Assembly: GCA_002292345.1 (NCBI GenBank)
Contig: DBBT01000061.1
Span: forward strand, 24,077 to 30,558
DNA length: 6,482 nucleotides
Source of the DNA: Opitutia bacterium UBA977
Lineage (GTDB): Bacteria; Verrucomicrobiota; Verrucomicrobiia; Opitutales; Coraliomargaritaceae
Reading direction: 5' to 3'
The position numbers were made by a program, and so were the translations under genes. The notes below the pieces were generated by a model. The model made no database searches, had not been told where the DNA came from, and was given only the letters and a program-made list of their open reading frames with translations. Shown piece after piece: positions 1 through 5,583 of the stretch. The number at the start of each line of letters is the position of its first letter. Within the stretch, counting starts at the first letter, position 1.

Positions 1-1356
1 CGCGAGCAGGGCCACGAGGTCTGCGGTGCGGATACTGGCGTATATCCTCCGATGTCGGAGGTGCTGGCAGATGCGGGAATCGAAGTATTTGATGGCTACG
101 ATGTCGAGCGACTCGCCACGCTGAAGCCGGACCGCGTGGTCGTTGGTAATGCGATGAGTCGGGGGAATGTTGAGGTAGAGTGGTTGCTCAATCAATCCGC
201 GGTCTCATTTATCTCACTGCCGCAGTTGCTTCATGATACGGTGTTGCTCGGGCGGCGGTCAGTGGTGATTGCGGGCACGCATGGTAAGACCACTACTTCG
301 ACGATCACGACCTTTCTACTCGACGTTGCTGGCGCCGAACCGGGCTGGTTAATCGGTGGAGTGCCGTGCGATTTACCAAGTGGCGCGAAACTTGGCAGTG
401 GTGACGCTTTTGTGATCGAGGGCGATGAATATGATACGGCGTTTTTTGATAAGCGCAGTAAATTCATCCACTACCGGCCGCAGCTTGCCGTACTAAATAA
501 TTTGGAATTTGATCACGCAGATATTTTTCGAGATTTGCAAGATGTGCAGCGTACCTTTCGGCATTTCTTACGGATCATTCCGAGCCAAGGCTGTGCGATC
601 GTGAATGGCGACGATGCCAATATTACAGCGCTGTTACCAGCCCCATGGACGCAGGTGGTTCGCGTCGGCACCGGTGAGACGAATGATCTGGTGATCGCGA
701 ATTTTACCGATTCGGCGCAGGGCGCGGCGTTTGACTTGATTTGGCAAGGGGAGCTGTGGACACGCGTGAGCTGGTCCATGCATGGCTTGTTCAATGCCCG
801 AAATGCTGCGATGGCTGCCTTGGCTGCGGCGTTTTCCTGCGGCCATGCCTCGCCTGTAGAGTTTGATCTAGGGGCGCTGGCACGCTTCCGTGGAGTGAAG
901 CGTCGCCAAGATGTATTGCACGAATGTGCTAAGTGGACGGTGCTCGAAGACTTTGCACATCATCCGACTGCCATTGCTGGCGCGTTGGAGGGCCTGCGGG
1001 CGGCGTATCCAGATCACAAGTTGTGTGTGAGTTTTGAGCCGCGTAGTAACACTGCGCGTACCTCACTCTTTCAGGAAGCATTTACTCAGGCGTTTTCGGG
1101 GGCCGATCGGGTCTATCTCGGTGCAGTTCATCGCGCAGATTCGATGGCGGCGCATGAGCGTTTAGATACCCAGCATATGGTGGCGGAGCTTTCTAAGGAC
1201 AGCTCAGTGGCGATGGCTTTTGCGGACAATAATGCGCTATTTGAACAAATTCGGGCAGACAGTTCGGTCGCGGAGGGCTGGGTATTTGTGTTTTTCACCA
1301 ATGGGGCGTTCGACGGCGTACCGCAACGAACGGCCGAGCTACTCGGCTCTAAGTAG
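1..1356 (+). CDS. mpl: UDP-N-acetylmuramate:L-alanyl-gamma-D-glutamyl-meso-diaminopimelate ligase (partial, 5' end outside window)
   Basis: This cytoplasmic ATP-dependent Mur-family ligase joins the recycled murein tripeptide (L-Ala-gamma-D-Glu-meso-DAP) to UDP-MurNAc, feeding cell-wall turnover products back into peptidoglycan synthesis. The frame is open from base 1 and reads REQGHEVCGADTGVYPPMSE, matching the N-terminal Rossmann region of Mpl, so the ATG at 52 is internal and not the start. Counting codons from base 1, visible motifs are the ATP P-loop GTHGKTT (92-98), EGDEYD (140-145), NNLEFDHADI (166-175), FRGVKRRQ (296-303), DFAHHPTAI (317-325) and FEPRSNTART (345-354). The last three favour Mpl over its paralogue MurC. 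About 451 codons are present; E. coli Mpl has about 457 residues, so only some 20 residues, with the first glycine-rich loop, are missing. It ends in tandem stops TAG-TGA and converges on the trxA cluster. Confidence 0.95.
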   Translation, partial: REQGHEVCGADTGVYPPMSEVLADAGIEVFDGYDVERLATLKPDRVVVGNAMSRGNVEVEWLLNQSAVSFISLPQLLHDTVLLGRRSVVIAGTHGKTTTSTITTFLLDVAGAEPGWLIGGVPCDLPSGAKLGSGDAFVIEGDEYDTAFFDKRSKFIHYRPQLAVLNNLEFDHADIFRDLQDVQRTFRHFLRIIPSQGCAIVNGDDANITALLPAPWTQVVRVGTGETNDLVIANFTDSAQGAAFDLIWQGELWTRVSWSMHGLFNARNAAMAALAAAFSCGHASPVEFDLGALARFRGVKRRQDVLHECAKWTVLEDFAHHPTAIAGALEGLRAAYPDHKLCVSFEPRSNTARTSLFQEAFTQAFSGADRVYLGAVHRADSMAAHERLDTQHMVAELSKDSSVAMAFADNNALFEQIRADSSVAEGWVFVFFTNGAFDGVPQRTAELLGSK

Positions 1357-1378
1357 TGAGCCTGGGCGGTCGGTGAAT

Positions 1379-1413
1379 AAAAAAATGCACCCGACCTTTT
1401 GGTCGGATGCATT
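1379..1413 (-). terminator. Intrinsic terminator of the lptD-scpA-trxA gene run
   Basis: Arms 1384-1396 and 1401-1413 form a 13-bp stem (one G-U wobble) around a 4-base loop. Read on the minus strand, the stem runs straight into a run of T (complement of the A-run 1379-1385), the classic rho-independent form. It lies 26 bases past the trxA stop. On the plus strand the same hairpin follows the mpl stop by 27 bases but lacks a following U-tract, so it should work mainly for the minus-strand genes, although the stem may also protect the mpl mRNA 3' end. Confidence 0.9.
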
Positions 1414-1438
1414 CTCGGAAAGAGTTGATTTTGGTCGT

Positions 1439-1753
1439 TTAAGAGATTTTCGCTTGGAGGTCTTCCTTAGAGGTGAGCCCGACGATGGTGTCAGAGACTG
1501 CACCGTCCTTAAAGACTAAGATGGTTGGAATGGCGCGGATTTCGAATTTACCAGCGATCTCGCTGTTATTATCGACGTTGACCTTACAAATTTTGACTGC
1601 CTCGCCGAGTTCGGCTGCGAGTTCTTCCAGGATTGGCGCAATCGCTTTACAAGGGCCGCACCACGGAGCCCAGAAGTCAACGACGACGGGGACGGATGCG
1701 CTTATCGCAGCTTCAAAGTTGCTGCTATCGAGTTCAGTGATGTTTTCAGACAT
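1439..1753 (-). CDS. trxA: Thioredoxin 1
   Basis: A small cytoplasmic dithiol-disulfide oxidoreductase that reduces protein disulfides and is itself recharged by thioredoxin reductase. The 104-residue length is typical for TrxA (E. coli has about 108). The active site WCGPC is at residues 31-35 (Cys32 and Cys35) in the usual context VDFWAPWCGPCKAIAP; the buried Asp26 and the cis-proline Pro76 in AIPT are both present, as is the DNNSEIAGKFEIRAIPT segment. There is no signal peptide, so the protein is cytoplasmic. The ATG at 1753 is the natural start (MSENITELD). No Shine-Dalgarno sequence is visible upstream, where the DNA is A/T-rich. It is the last gene of the minus-strand run, 18 bases after the preceding gene, and is followed by a strong terminator. 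Confidence 0.96.
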   Translation of the reverse strand: MSENITELDSSNFEAAISASVPVVVDFWAPWCGPCKAIAPILEELAAELGEAVKICKVNVDNNSEIAGKFEIRAIPTILVFKDGAVSDTIVGLTSKEDLQAKIS

Positions 1754-1771
1754 AAGAGTTTAATTTTGAAT

Positions 1772-2179
1772 TTAGTTTAAGAAAGGAGAGAGATCTTGGA
1801 GCAGCAGAATGGTGAATGCGATGGCAACTGCGGCTGCGATGGCATCGACGATGAGCATCGGCACACTGATGGATGCTTCTTCTGTGCTTGCGGGAGGGGT
1901 GATTGCGACAGGGCTAGATGCAACGGGTGATGGAGTCGGCGCCGCAGTAGGACGAGCTGCTGCGGGTGCTGCGGCCCGTGGTGCTGCGGGCTTGGCCGAT
2001 GGCGGCGAGGAGGGCTTAAGTGTTGGTTGCGCCGGGGTTTGAGGCGTCGCTGCGATCGGATTGGCTTTGGCGCGTGCGGCCTCTGCTTGCGCGGCTAATT
2101 TTGCTGCGGCAGCGGCGGCTTCGTCGGAAGGGACTTCGTCGCTGCCGTTCAAGAAAGGATTTTCGGGTTGTTCGCTCAT
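1772..2179 (-). CDS. Unrecognised Ala/Pro-rich protein with C-terminal membrane anchor
   Basis: I do not recognise this 135-residue protein. What can be seen: a short acidic N-terminus (MSEQPENPFLNGSDEVPSDE); an Ala-rich, probably helical stretch at about 21-39; a long disordered Pro/Ala/Ser/Thr linker at about 40-100; and one strongly hydrophobic segment at about 105-130, followed by only five residues (SPFLN). With no N-terminal signal and the hydrophobic segment at the very end, it looks like a tail-anchored inner-membrane protein with a cytoplasmic N-terminal arm. A five-residue echo occurs at the two ends: NPFLN at 7-11 and SPFLN at 131-135. It lies 48 bases after the preceding small gene and 18 bases before trxA, so it is probably cotranscribed. 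The reverse-strand frame across the linker is open too, but this strand is favoured by the operon direction and by a coherent membrane segment. Confidence 0.75.
   Translation of the reverse strand: MSEQPENPFLNGSDEVPSDEAAAAAAKLAAQAEAARAKANPIAATPQTPAQPTLKPSSPPSAKPAAPRAAAPAAARPTAAPTPSPVASSPVAITPPASTEEASISVPMLIVDAIAAAVAIAFTILLLQDLSPFLN
1949..1990 (-). repeat. Low-complexity GC-rich linker repeat
   Basis: Inside the Ala/Pro-rich gene the DNA repeats variants of a gctgcggg-like unit (read on the plus strand), encoding the near-duplicate peptide blocks AAPRAAAP and AAARP at about residues 64-77. This is an imperfect coding repeat that probably varies in length between relatives; it is not a mobile or regulatory repeat. 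Confidence 0.5.
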
Positions 2180-2227
2180 AGATTAGTGGCTGAAATTAGG
2201 TACGTTCGGGGTAAGCTGTCAAGCGGC

Positions 2228-2473
2228 TCATTTGCCTGGGGTGTTTTTGTGGATAATTTCGGCGAGTTCTTGTTGCTCGATTTGATCGAGCGTTTTGCCG
2301 CGTTGATCCAAGGTTTCGAAGGTTTTGATGACGGTTTCAGTCATGCGCTCGTGGGTCTCACTGGAGCCACCTACGATCGCAAAGCGATCTGCTTGGGTGA
2401 CCCGCTTGTGTCCGTCAGTGTTGTCTAAACCGACTCCGAGCAAATGTCCGGACTCTTTTATATTACGCTGCAT
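2228..2473 (-). CDS. Unrecognised 81-residue protein immediately downstream of scpA
   Basis: I do not recognise this family. The chosen ATG at 2473 gives MQRNIKESGHLLGVGLD and lies one base after the scpA stop (TAA-G-ATG), the arrangement expected for coupled translation. A longer version from the ATG at 2524 would overlap the last 50 bases of scpA and add a hydrophobic leader (MNAGPTLVLALIAASL); I consider this less likely, but it would resemble a signal peptide or membrane segment. The 81-residue form is soluble and charged. An N-terminal part with glycine and aspartate (HLLGVGLDNTDGHKRVT, IVGGSSETHE) is followed by a helical C-terminal half (about 44-76, MTETVIKTFETLDQRGKTL onward). There are no cysteines and no known catalytic motif. 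Its position, where many bacteria carry scpB, is suggestive, but it is much shorter than ScpB and shows no likeness to it. Confidence 0.7.
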   Translation of the reverse strand: MQRNIKESGHLLGVGLDNTDGHKRVTQADRFAIVGGSSETHERMTETVIKTFETLDQRGKTLDQIEQQELAEIIHKNTPGK

Positions 2474-2474
2474 C

Positions 2475-3254
2475 TTAAGTGAAGCTGCTATTAAAGCTAA
2501 AACCAGTGTTGGTCCCGCGTTCACAACGAATGTCTGAAAAGGCGCGATCTTGTTTAATTAATATTTCTCCAAGCCGTGTGAGCTCAAGCACGGCGAGAAA
2601 GGTGGCGACGATGGTGGTGATCGTGGTGGTCGCTTCGAAAAGCTCTGAAAATAGAAAGTTGGGCTGCTGCTTAAAGCGCAGCAGTATGAACTCCATGCGG
2701 TCGGCAACGGTGACTTGTTCAGCATTGATTTCGCCGGTGGTGATGCGCTCTGCAAGCCGACGAAGCACTTGGTTGAAGGTATTCCATAGGTCGACGCGTT
2801 CGACCGGCTTGAGCGGTCGTTCGACCGCCTGCAGTGCCTCTTTAGGGCCGATTCGAGCGATCAGATCATTACTGTTGAGGATGAGCGCTTCAATTTCGGA
2901 GGATGCTTCCTTGAACTTTTTGTATTCAAGCAGCTGTTGCACTAGCTCCCAGCGCGGGTCGATGTCGTCGTCTTCGACATCCTGATTGGAGCCTTGGTCT
3001 TTTTGCGGTAGGAGCATACGACTCTTAATGTACATCAGCGTCGCGGCCATAACGAAAAACTCACCTGCGACTTCGAGGTCGAGATTCTCCATGGAGCCGA
3101 GAATTTCAATGTATTGCGAGGTGACGTGCTCAATCGGTATATCGTAGATATCGACCTCGTTGCGTCGAATTAGGTAGAGTAATAAGTCCAGTGGCCCTTC
3201 GAATGCTGGCAACTGTATGGCGAAGTCGTTGGAGGGGACGAGTGCTTCTTGCAT
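2475..3254 (-). CDS. scpA: Segregation and condensation protein A (kleisin subunit of SMC-ScpAB)
   Basis: ScpA is the kleisin that bridges the two heads of the SMC dimer and binds ScpB, forming the bacterial condensin that organises and segregates the chromosome. The 259-residue length fits the family. The N-terminal signature FEGPLDLLLYLIRRNEVDIYDIPI is at 18-41 and AATLMYIKSRMLLP at 70-83. An acidic linker, DVEDDDIDP, at about 92-100 leads into RWELVQQLLEYKKFKEA (101-117), the conserved start of the ScpB-binding middle region. The C-terminal winged helix is at about 183-242 and ends in the usual AFSDI. The tail after residue 242 looks unstructured. The ATG at 3254 lies 12 bases after the lptD stop. 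No ScpB gene follows directly. No Shine-Dalgarno is seen. Confidence 0.94.
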   Translation of the reverse strand: MQEALVPSNDFAIQLPAFEGPLDLLLYLIRRNEVDIYDIPIEHVTSQYIEILGSMENLDLEVAGEFFVMAATLMYIKSRMLLPQKDQGSNQDVEDDDIDPRWELVQQLLEYKKFKEASSEIEALILNSNDLIARIGPKEALQAVERPLKPVERVDLWNTFNQVLRRLAERITTGEINAEQVTVADRMEFILLRFKQQPNFLFSELFEATTTITTIVATFLAVLELTRLGEILIKQDRAFSDIRCERGTNTGFSFNSSFT

Positions 3255-3266
3255 GCTGATTAGTGT

Positions 3267-5438
3267 TTACTGATTTGCGAGTCGTAGACGCACGGTAAAT
3301 TCGAAATCGCTTTCACGGCTAGAATCCTGCCGGAAGGTGAGGCCGTAGATGATTTCCCATGCGTTGTTGAGCCGCGTGTTAATGCCGAACTCGGTGCTGG
3401 TAAACTCGCCAGTTTCGCCGTCGTAGCGGGTGTCTATTAAGAACGAATAGCGCTCGTTTAATCGATAGATGAAGTCGATGCGGTATTGATCGATTTGATC
3501 TTGCAGAAAAACAGTTGAGAGCCCGATTTCCCAGATTTCGCCACTGCGTATTGAGGTGCGTGTGCGTAACTCCTCGAGTGACATACTCTCGGTTTGAAAG
3601 CGACTAGCGAGGTCGAACTTGAGCCAAGGAGCGGGGCTTAATACGAGTTCGATCCATGTGGCGTTCAAGGTATCTTGCTTGTCGCCATCGTAACGTGTGT
3701 CTTTCTCGAATAGAATGTCTTGGTAGAAATTCAATGCGGCGAGTGTGCGTGAGCCATAGCCTTTAGCTCGGGTTTGAAAAAGGTTTTCTACGCCGAGACG
3801 TGTGAGGTGTGTTTCACTGATGGAGTCGACGTTGCGTAAGTCACTGAGGTCAAGCATCGGACGGTTTAGATCGAAAGCAGTGCGATCGATGGCGGCGATC
3901 TCGTCTGTAGCATCCGGATCCGAGTAGTAGCGGTAGCGTAATACGGGCCGCACTAAGTGGCGAAGTCCGTTAATTTCCCACATTTTGTTTTGCGTGGCGT
4001 AAGTGGCGTAAGCACGCGCTTCGAGGTCGAAACCAACTTCGTAGATCTCCCGAGTGAATTGATCGTCTTTGAGTTCGCTGGGCGTCGGGGTGCCGTAGGG
4101 ATCATTGTATCTGCCGAGAGCGAGCGGATCGATCTCTTGATTCTCATAGTGCGTGACACGGGCTCCGGCGAGAGGGGTCAAGGTGAGCCAGTCAGTGAGT
4201 AGGATCGGGCGCTCGATGCGATAGGTAAAATCAAAGCGATCTGACTGACTGTCTTGATCGATCTCCGGTATAACTTGGCCGAAATTTTCTTCTAAATGCG
4301 CATAACTGGCAGAGAAACGTTGGTAGGCTCCAGTATTAAAAACAGGCACGGGGAGCAGATCGAAACTCACTTCGGGTAGACGTTCTTGCACCAGTTGGAA
4401 GTCATTCGGGCGGAAGCGTCCAAAGGCGGACAGGAAGTAGTTGTCGCCAGCGTAAACGGCTTCGACAAAAGAGTCTGGTTGTTGGTTATCACTGAAGTAG
4501 TCGTCGCGGAAGTCGCGTGTCACCTCAGAATCAGACCAATAACTAGCGGAAGCAGTGATATTAATGCGTTCGCCGATGTGGTGTTGGTGACGCCATTCTA
4601 CAAAGCCACGCTCGGAATCGATTGGTTGGTTGTAAAGGCCAGGCTCAGGATCGCCTTGATCGTCGATATATCCAGTGCTGAGTGCGCCAATGATTGTCTG
4701 ACTTTCGGAGTTGTAGGAATATTGAGCTGTCGGGCCAGCCAGCACCCCGCGTTTGCTATAAAGATCAAGGTTGGCTCCGGCACGTAGCCATGAATTGACA
4801 GGGAAGAGAGTCGTTGTTTGCAGGTAAGTACCGAGTTCGCTATCCGAACCCGCATTAACATCAAGTAGCATGGGGCTTTGATCGATGTAGTGGGTGTAGC
4901 CTGGTAGTTTGGCGATTGGCACGTTGCCGATTCTGAAGGTCGTGCTGCCCATCTTTAATTTGGCGCCTTCTTCGCTCGTGAAATCAATCTGGTCAGATGA
5001 GACGTTGGGCGTGAAGCGCCCAGGATTACCGTAATAGATCGTCGCGCCCTTAAAGGTTATGTTTTCTGTGGTGCCACCTGCGTTGACACCTGAAATATAG
5101 ATCGGCCACTGGCCGGTGCGCAATGTTTCGACGGCGAATACACTTTCTTGAGCATCATAGCTCAATTGGTCGGCGATAAGGCGATAGCCATCTCTTGAGA
5201 TCGCGACGTTACCATAGGCATCTGCTAGAGAGTGTTCTTGATAATAAGTAATACGATCCGCGCTGACACGGGTGTCTTGAAAGTCAAGCCGAGCATCGCC
5301 GCGGGCGATTAAGCGCTGAGCTGCTTCGTCAAACTCTAAGGGCTCAATCGAGCTCAGTTCTGGCAGAGCCGCAAAAAGCGGCAGCGAGAACTTCGAAATG
5401 AGTAAGAAGAGGAAATATAACCGAGCTATTCGTGGCAC
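3267..5438 (-). CDS. lptD: LptD/OstA-like LPS-assembly outer-membrane protein
   Basis: LptD is the outer-membrane barrel that, with the lipoprotein LptE, inserts lipopolysaccharide into the outer leaflet. This 723-residue protein has a signal peptide (hydrophobic core about 6-22, likely cut near LFA-ALPEL, residue 23 or 24). An N-terminal OstA/LptA-type beta-jellyroll spans about 30-170, with repeated 'sADRITYYQ…adAYGNVAISRDGYRLIADQLSYD' strands. From about 200 to the end come alternating aromatic/polar strands of a large beta-barrel, finishing FEFTVRLRLANQ. E. coli LptD has 784 residues. The GTG at 5438 is the only usable start: an in-frame stop lies about 40 bases upstream and no ATG or TTG intervenes before the signal peptide. 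The mature protein contains no cysteine at all, unlike E. coli LptD with its two disulfides. It heads the five-gene run. The family call is firm at the OstA/LptD level; exact orthology is less certain because the barrel is divergent. Confidence 0.85.
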   Translation of the reverse strand: MPRIARLYFLFLLISKFSLPLFAALPELSSIEPLEFDEAAQRLIARGDARLDFQDTRVSADRITYYQEHSLADAYGNVAISRDGYRLIADQLSYDAQESVFAVETLRTGQWPIYISGVNAGGTTENITFKGATIYYGNPGRFTPNVSSDQIDFTSEEGAKLKMGSTTFRIGNVPIAKLPGYTHYIDQSPMLLDVNAGSDSELGTYLQTTTLFPVNSWLRAGANLDLYSKRGVLAGPTAQYSYNSESQTIIGALSTGYIDDQGDPEPGLYNQPIDSERGFVEWRHQHHIGERINITASASYWSDSEVTRDFRDDYFSDNQQPDSFVEAVYAGDNYFLSAFGRFRPNDFQLVQERLPEVSFDLLPVPVFNTGAYQRFSASYAHLEENFGQVIPEIDQDSQSDRFDFTYRIERPILLTDWLTLTPLAGARVTHYENQEIDPLALGRYNDPYGTPTPSELKDDQFTREIYEVGFDLEARAYATYATQNKMWEINGLRHLVRPVLRYRYYSDPDATDEIAAIDRTAFDLNRPMLDLSDLRNVDSISETHLTRLGVENLFQTRAKGYGSRTLAALNFYQDILFEKDTRYDGDKQDTLNATWIELVLSPAPWLKFDLASRFQTESMSLEELRTRTSIRSGEIWEIGLSTVFLQDQIDQYRIDFIYRLNERYSFLIDTRYDGETGEFTSTEFGINTRLNNAWEIIYGLTFRQDSSRESDFEFTVRLRLANQ

Positions 5439-5583
5439 GGGATTGGAGTATGGGCGTGGTATTTTAGGGCGACAAGTCTTTTATCGCGAGAGTGTGAATC
5501 AAGTGGAATTTCTTCCTACTTGAACCGTATGTCAGGGCTATGGTTCTTGCAAATAGTAACGAAAGTGATCTTTTCTTGTACTT
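5439..5583. promoter_or_regulatory. Divergent lptD/glgB intergenic region
   Basis: These 145 bases must hold the promoters for both the minus-strand run and glgB. On the minus strand a TAAAAT hexamer (plus positions 5461-5466) could be a -10 box about 22 bases before the lptD GTG, but no convincing -35 box lies at 16-18 bases from it. On the plus strand TTGAAC (5520-5525) and TTGCAA-like bases near 5547 are present without well-placed -10 partners. No operator palindrome stands out. The region is therefore identified by position; the individual boxes are weak. Confidence 0.3.

Noticed and set aside
52..54. ATG as the start of mpl
   Set aside because: The frame is open to base 1 and the upstream codons match conserved Mpl N-terminal sequence, so this ATG is internal.
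1809..2042. Plus-strand Gly/Ala-rich open frame
   Set aside because: It is the complement of the Ala/Pro low-complexity linker; GC-rich repeats keep all frames open.
2168..2428. Plus-strand open frame of 86 codons opposite the small gene after scpA
   Set aside because: It runs against a tightly spaced operon, overlaps the Ala/Pro-rich gene start, and its protein looks like the antisense of a real coding frame.
2475..2524. Longer 98-residue version of the small gene, starting at 2524
   Set aside because: It would overlap scpA by 50 bases, while the ATG at 2473 sits one base after the scpA stop. The hydrophobic leader of the long form is the only argument for it.
4386..4787. Plus-strand open frame of 133 codons
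   Set aside because: It lies wholly antisense to the lptD barrel and shows no recognisable domain.
5368..5382. Short GCCGC-A5-GCGGC hairpin near the lptD 5' end
   Set aside because: Only a 5-bp stem, inside the signal-peptide codons, with no U-tract in the transcribed direction; likely chance.
5520..5548. Plus-strand promoter for glgB using TTGAAC or TTGCAA as -35
   Set aside because: No acceptable -10 hexamer at 16-18 bases from either.
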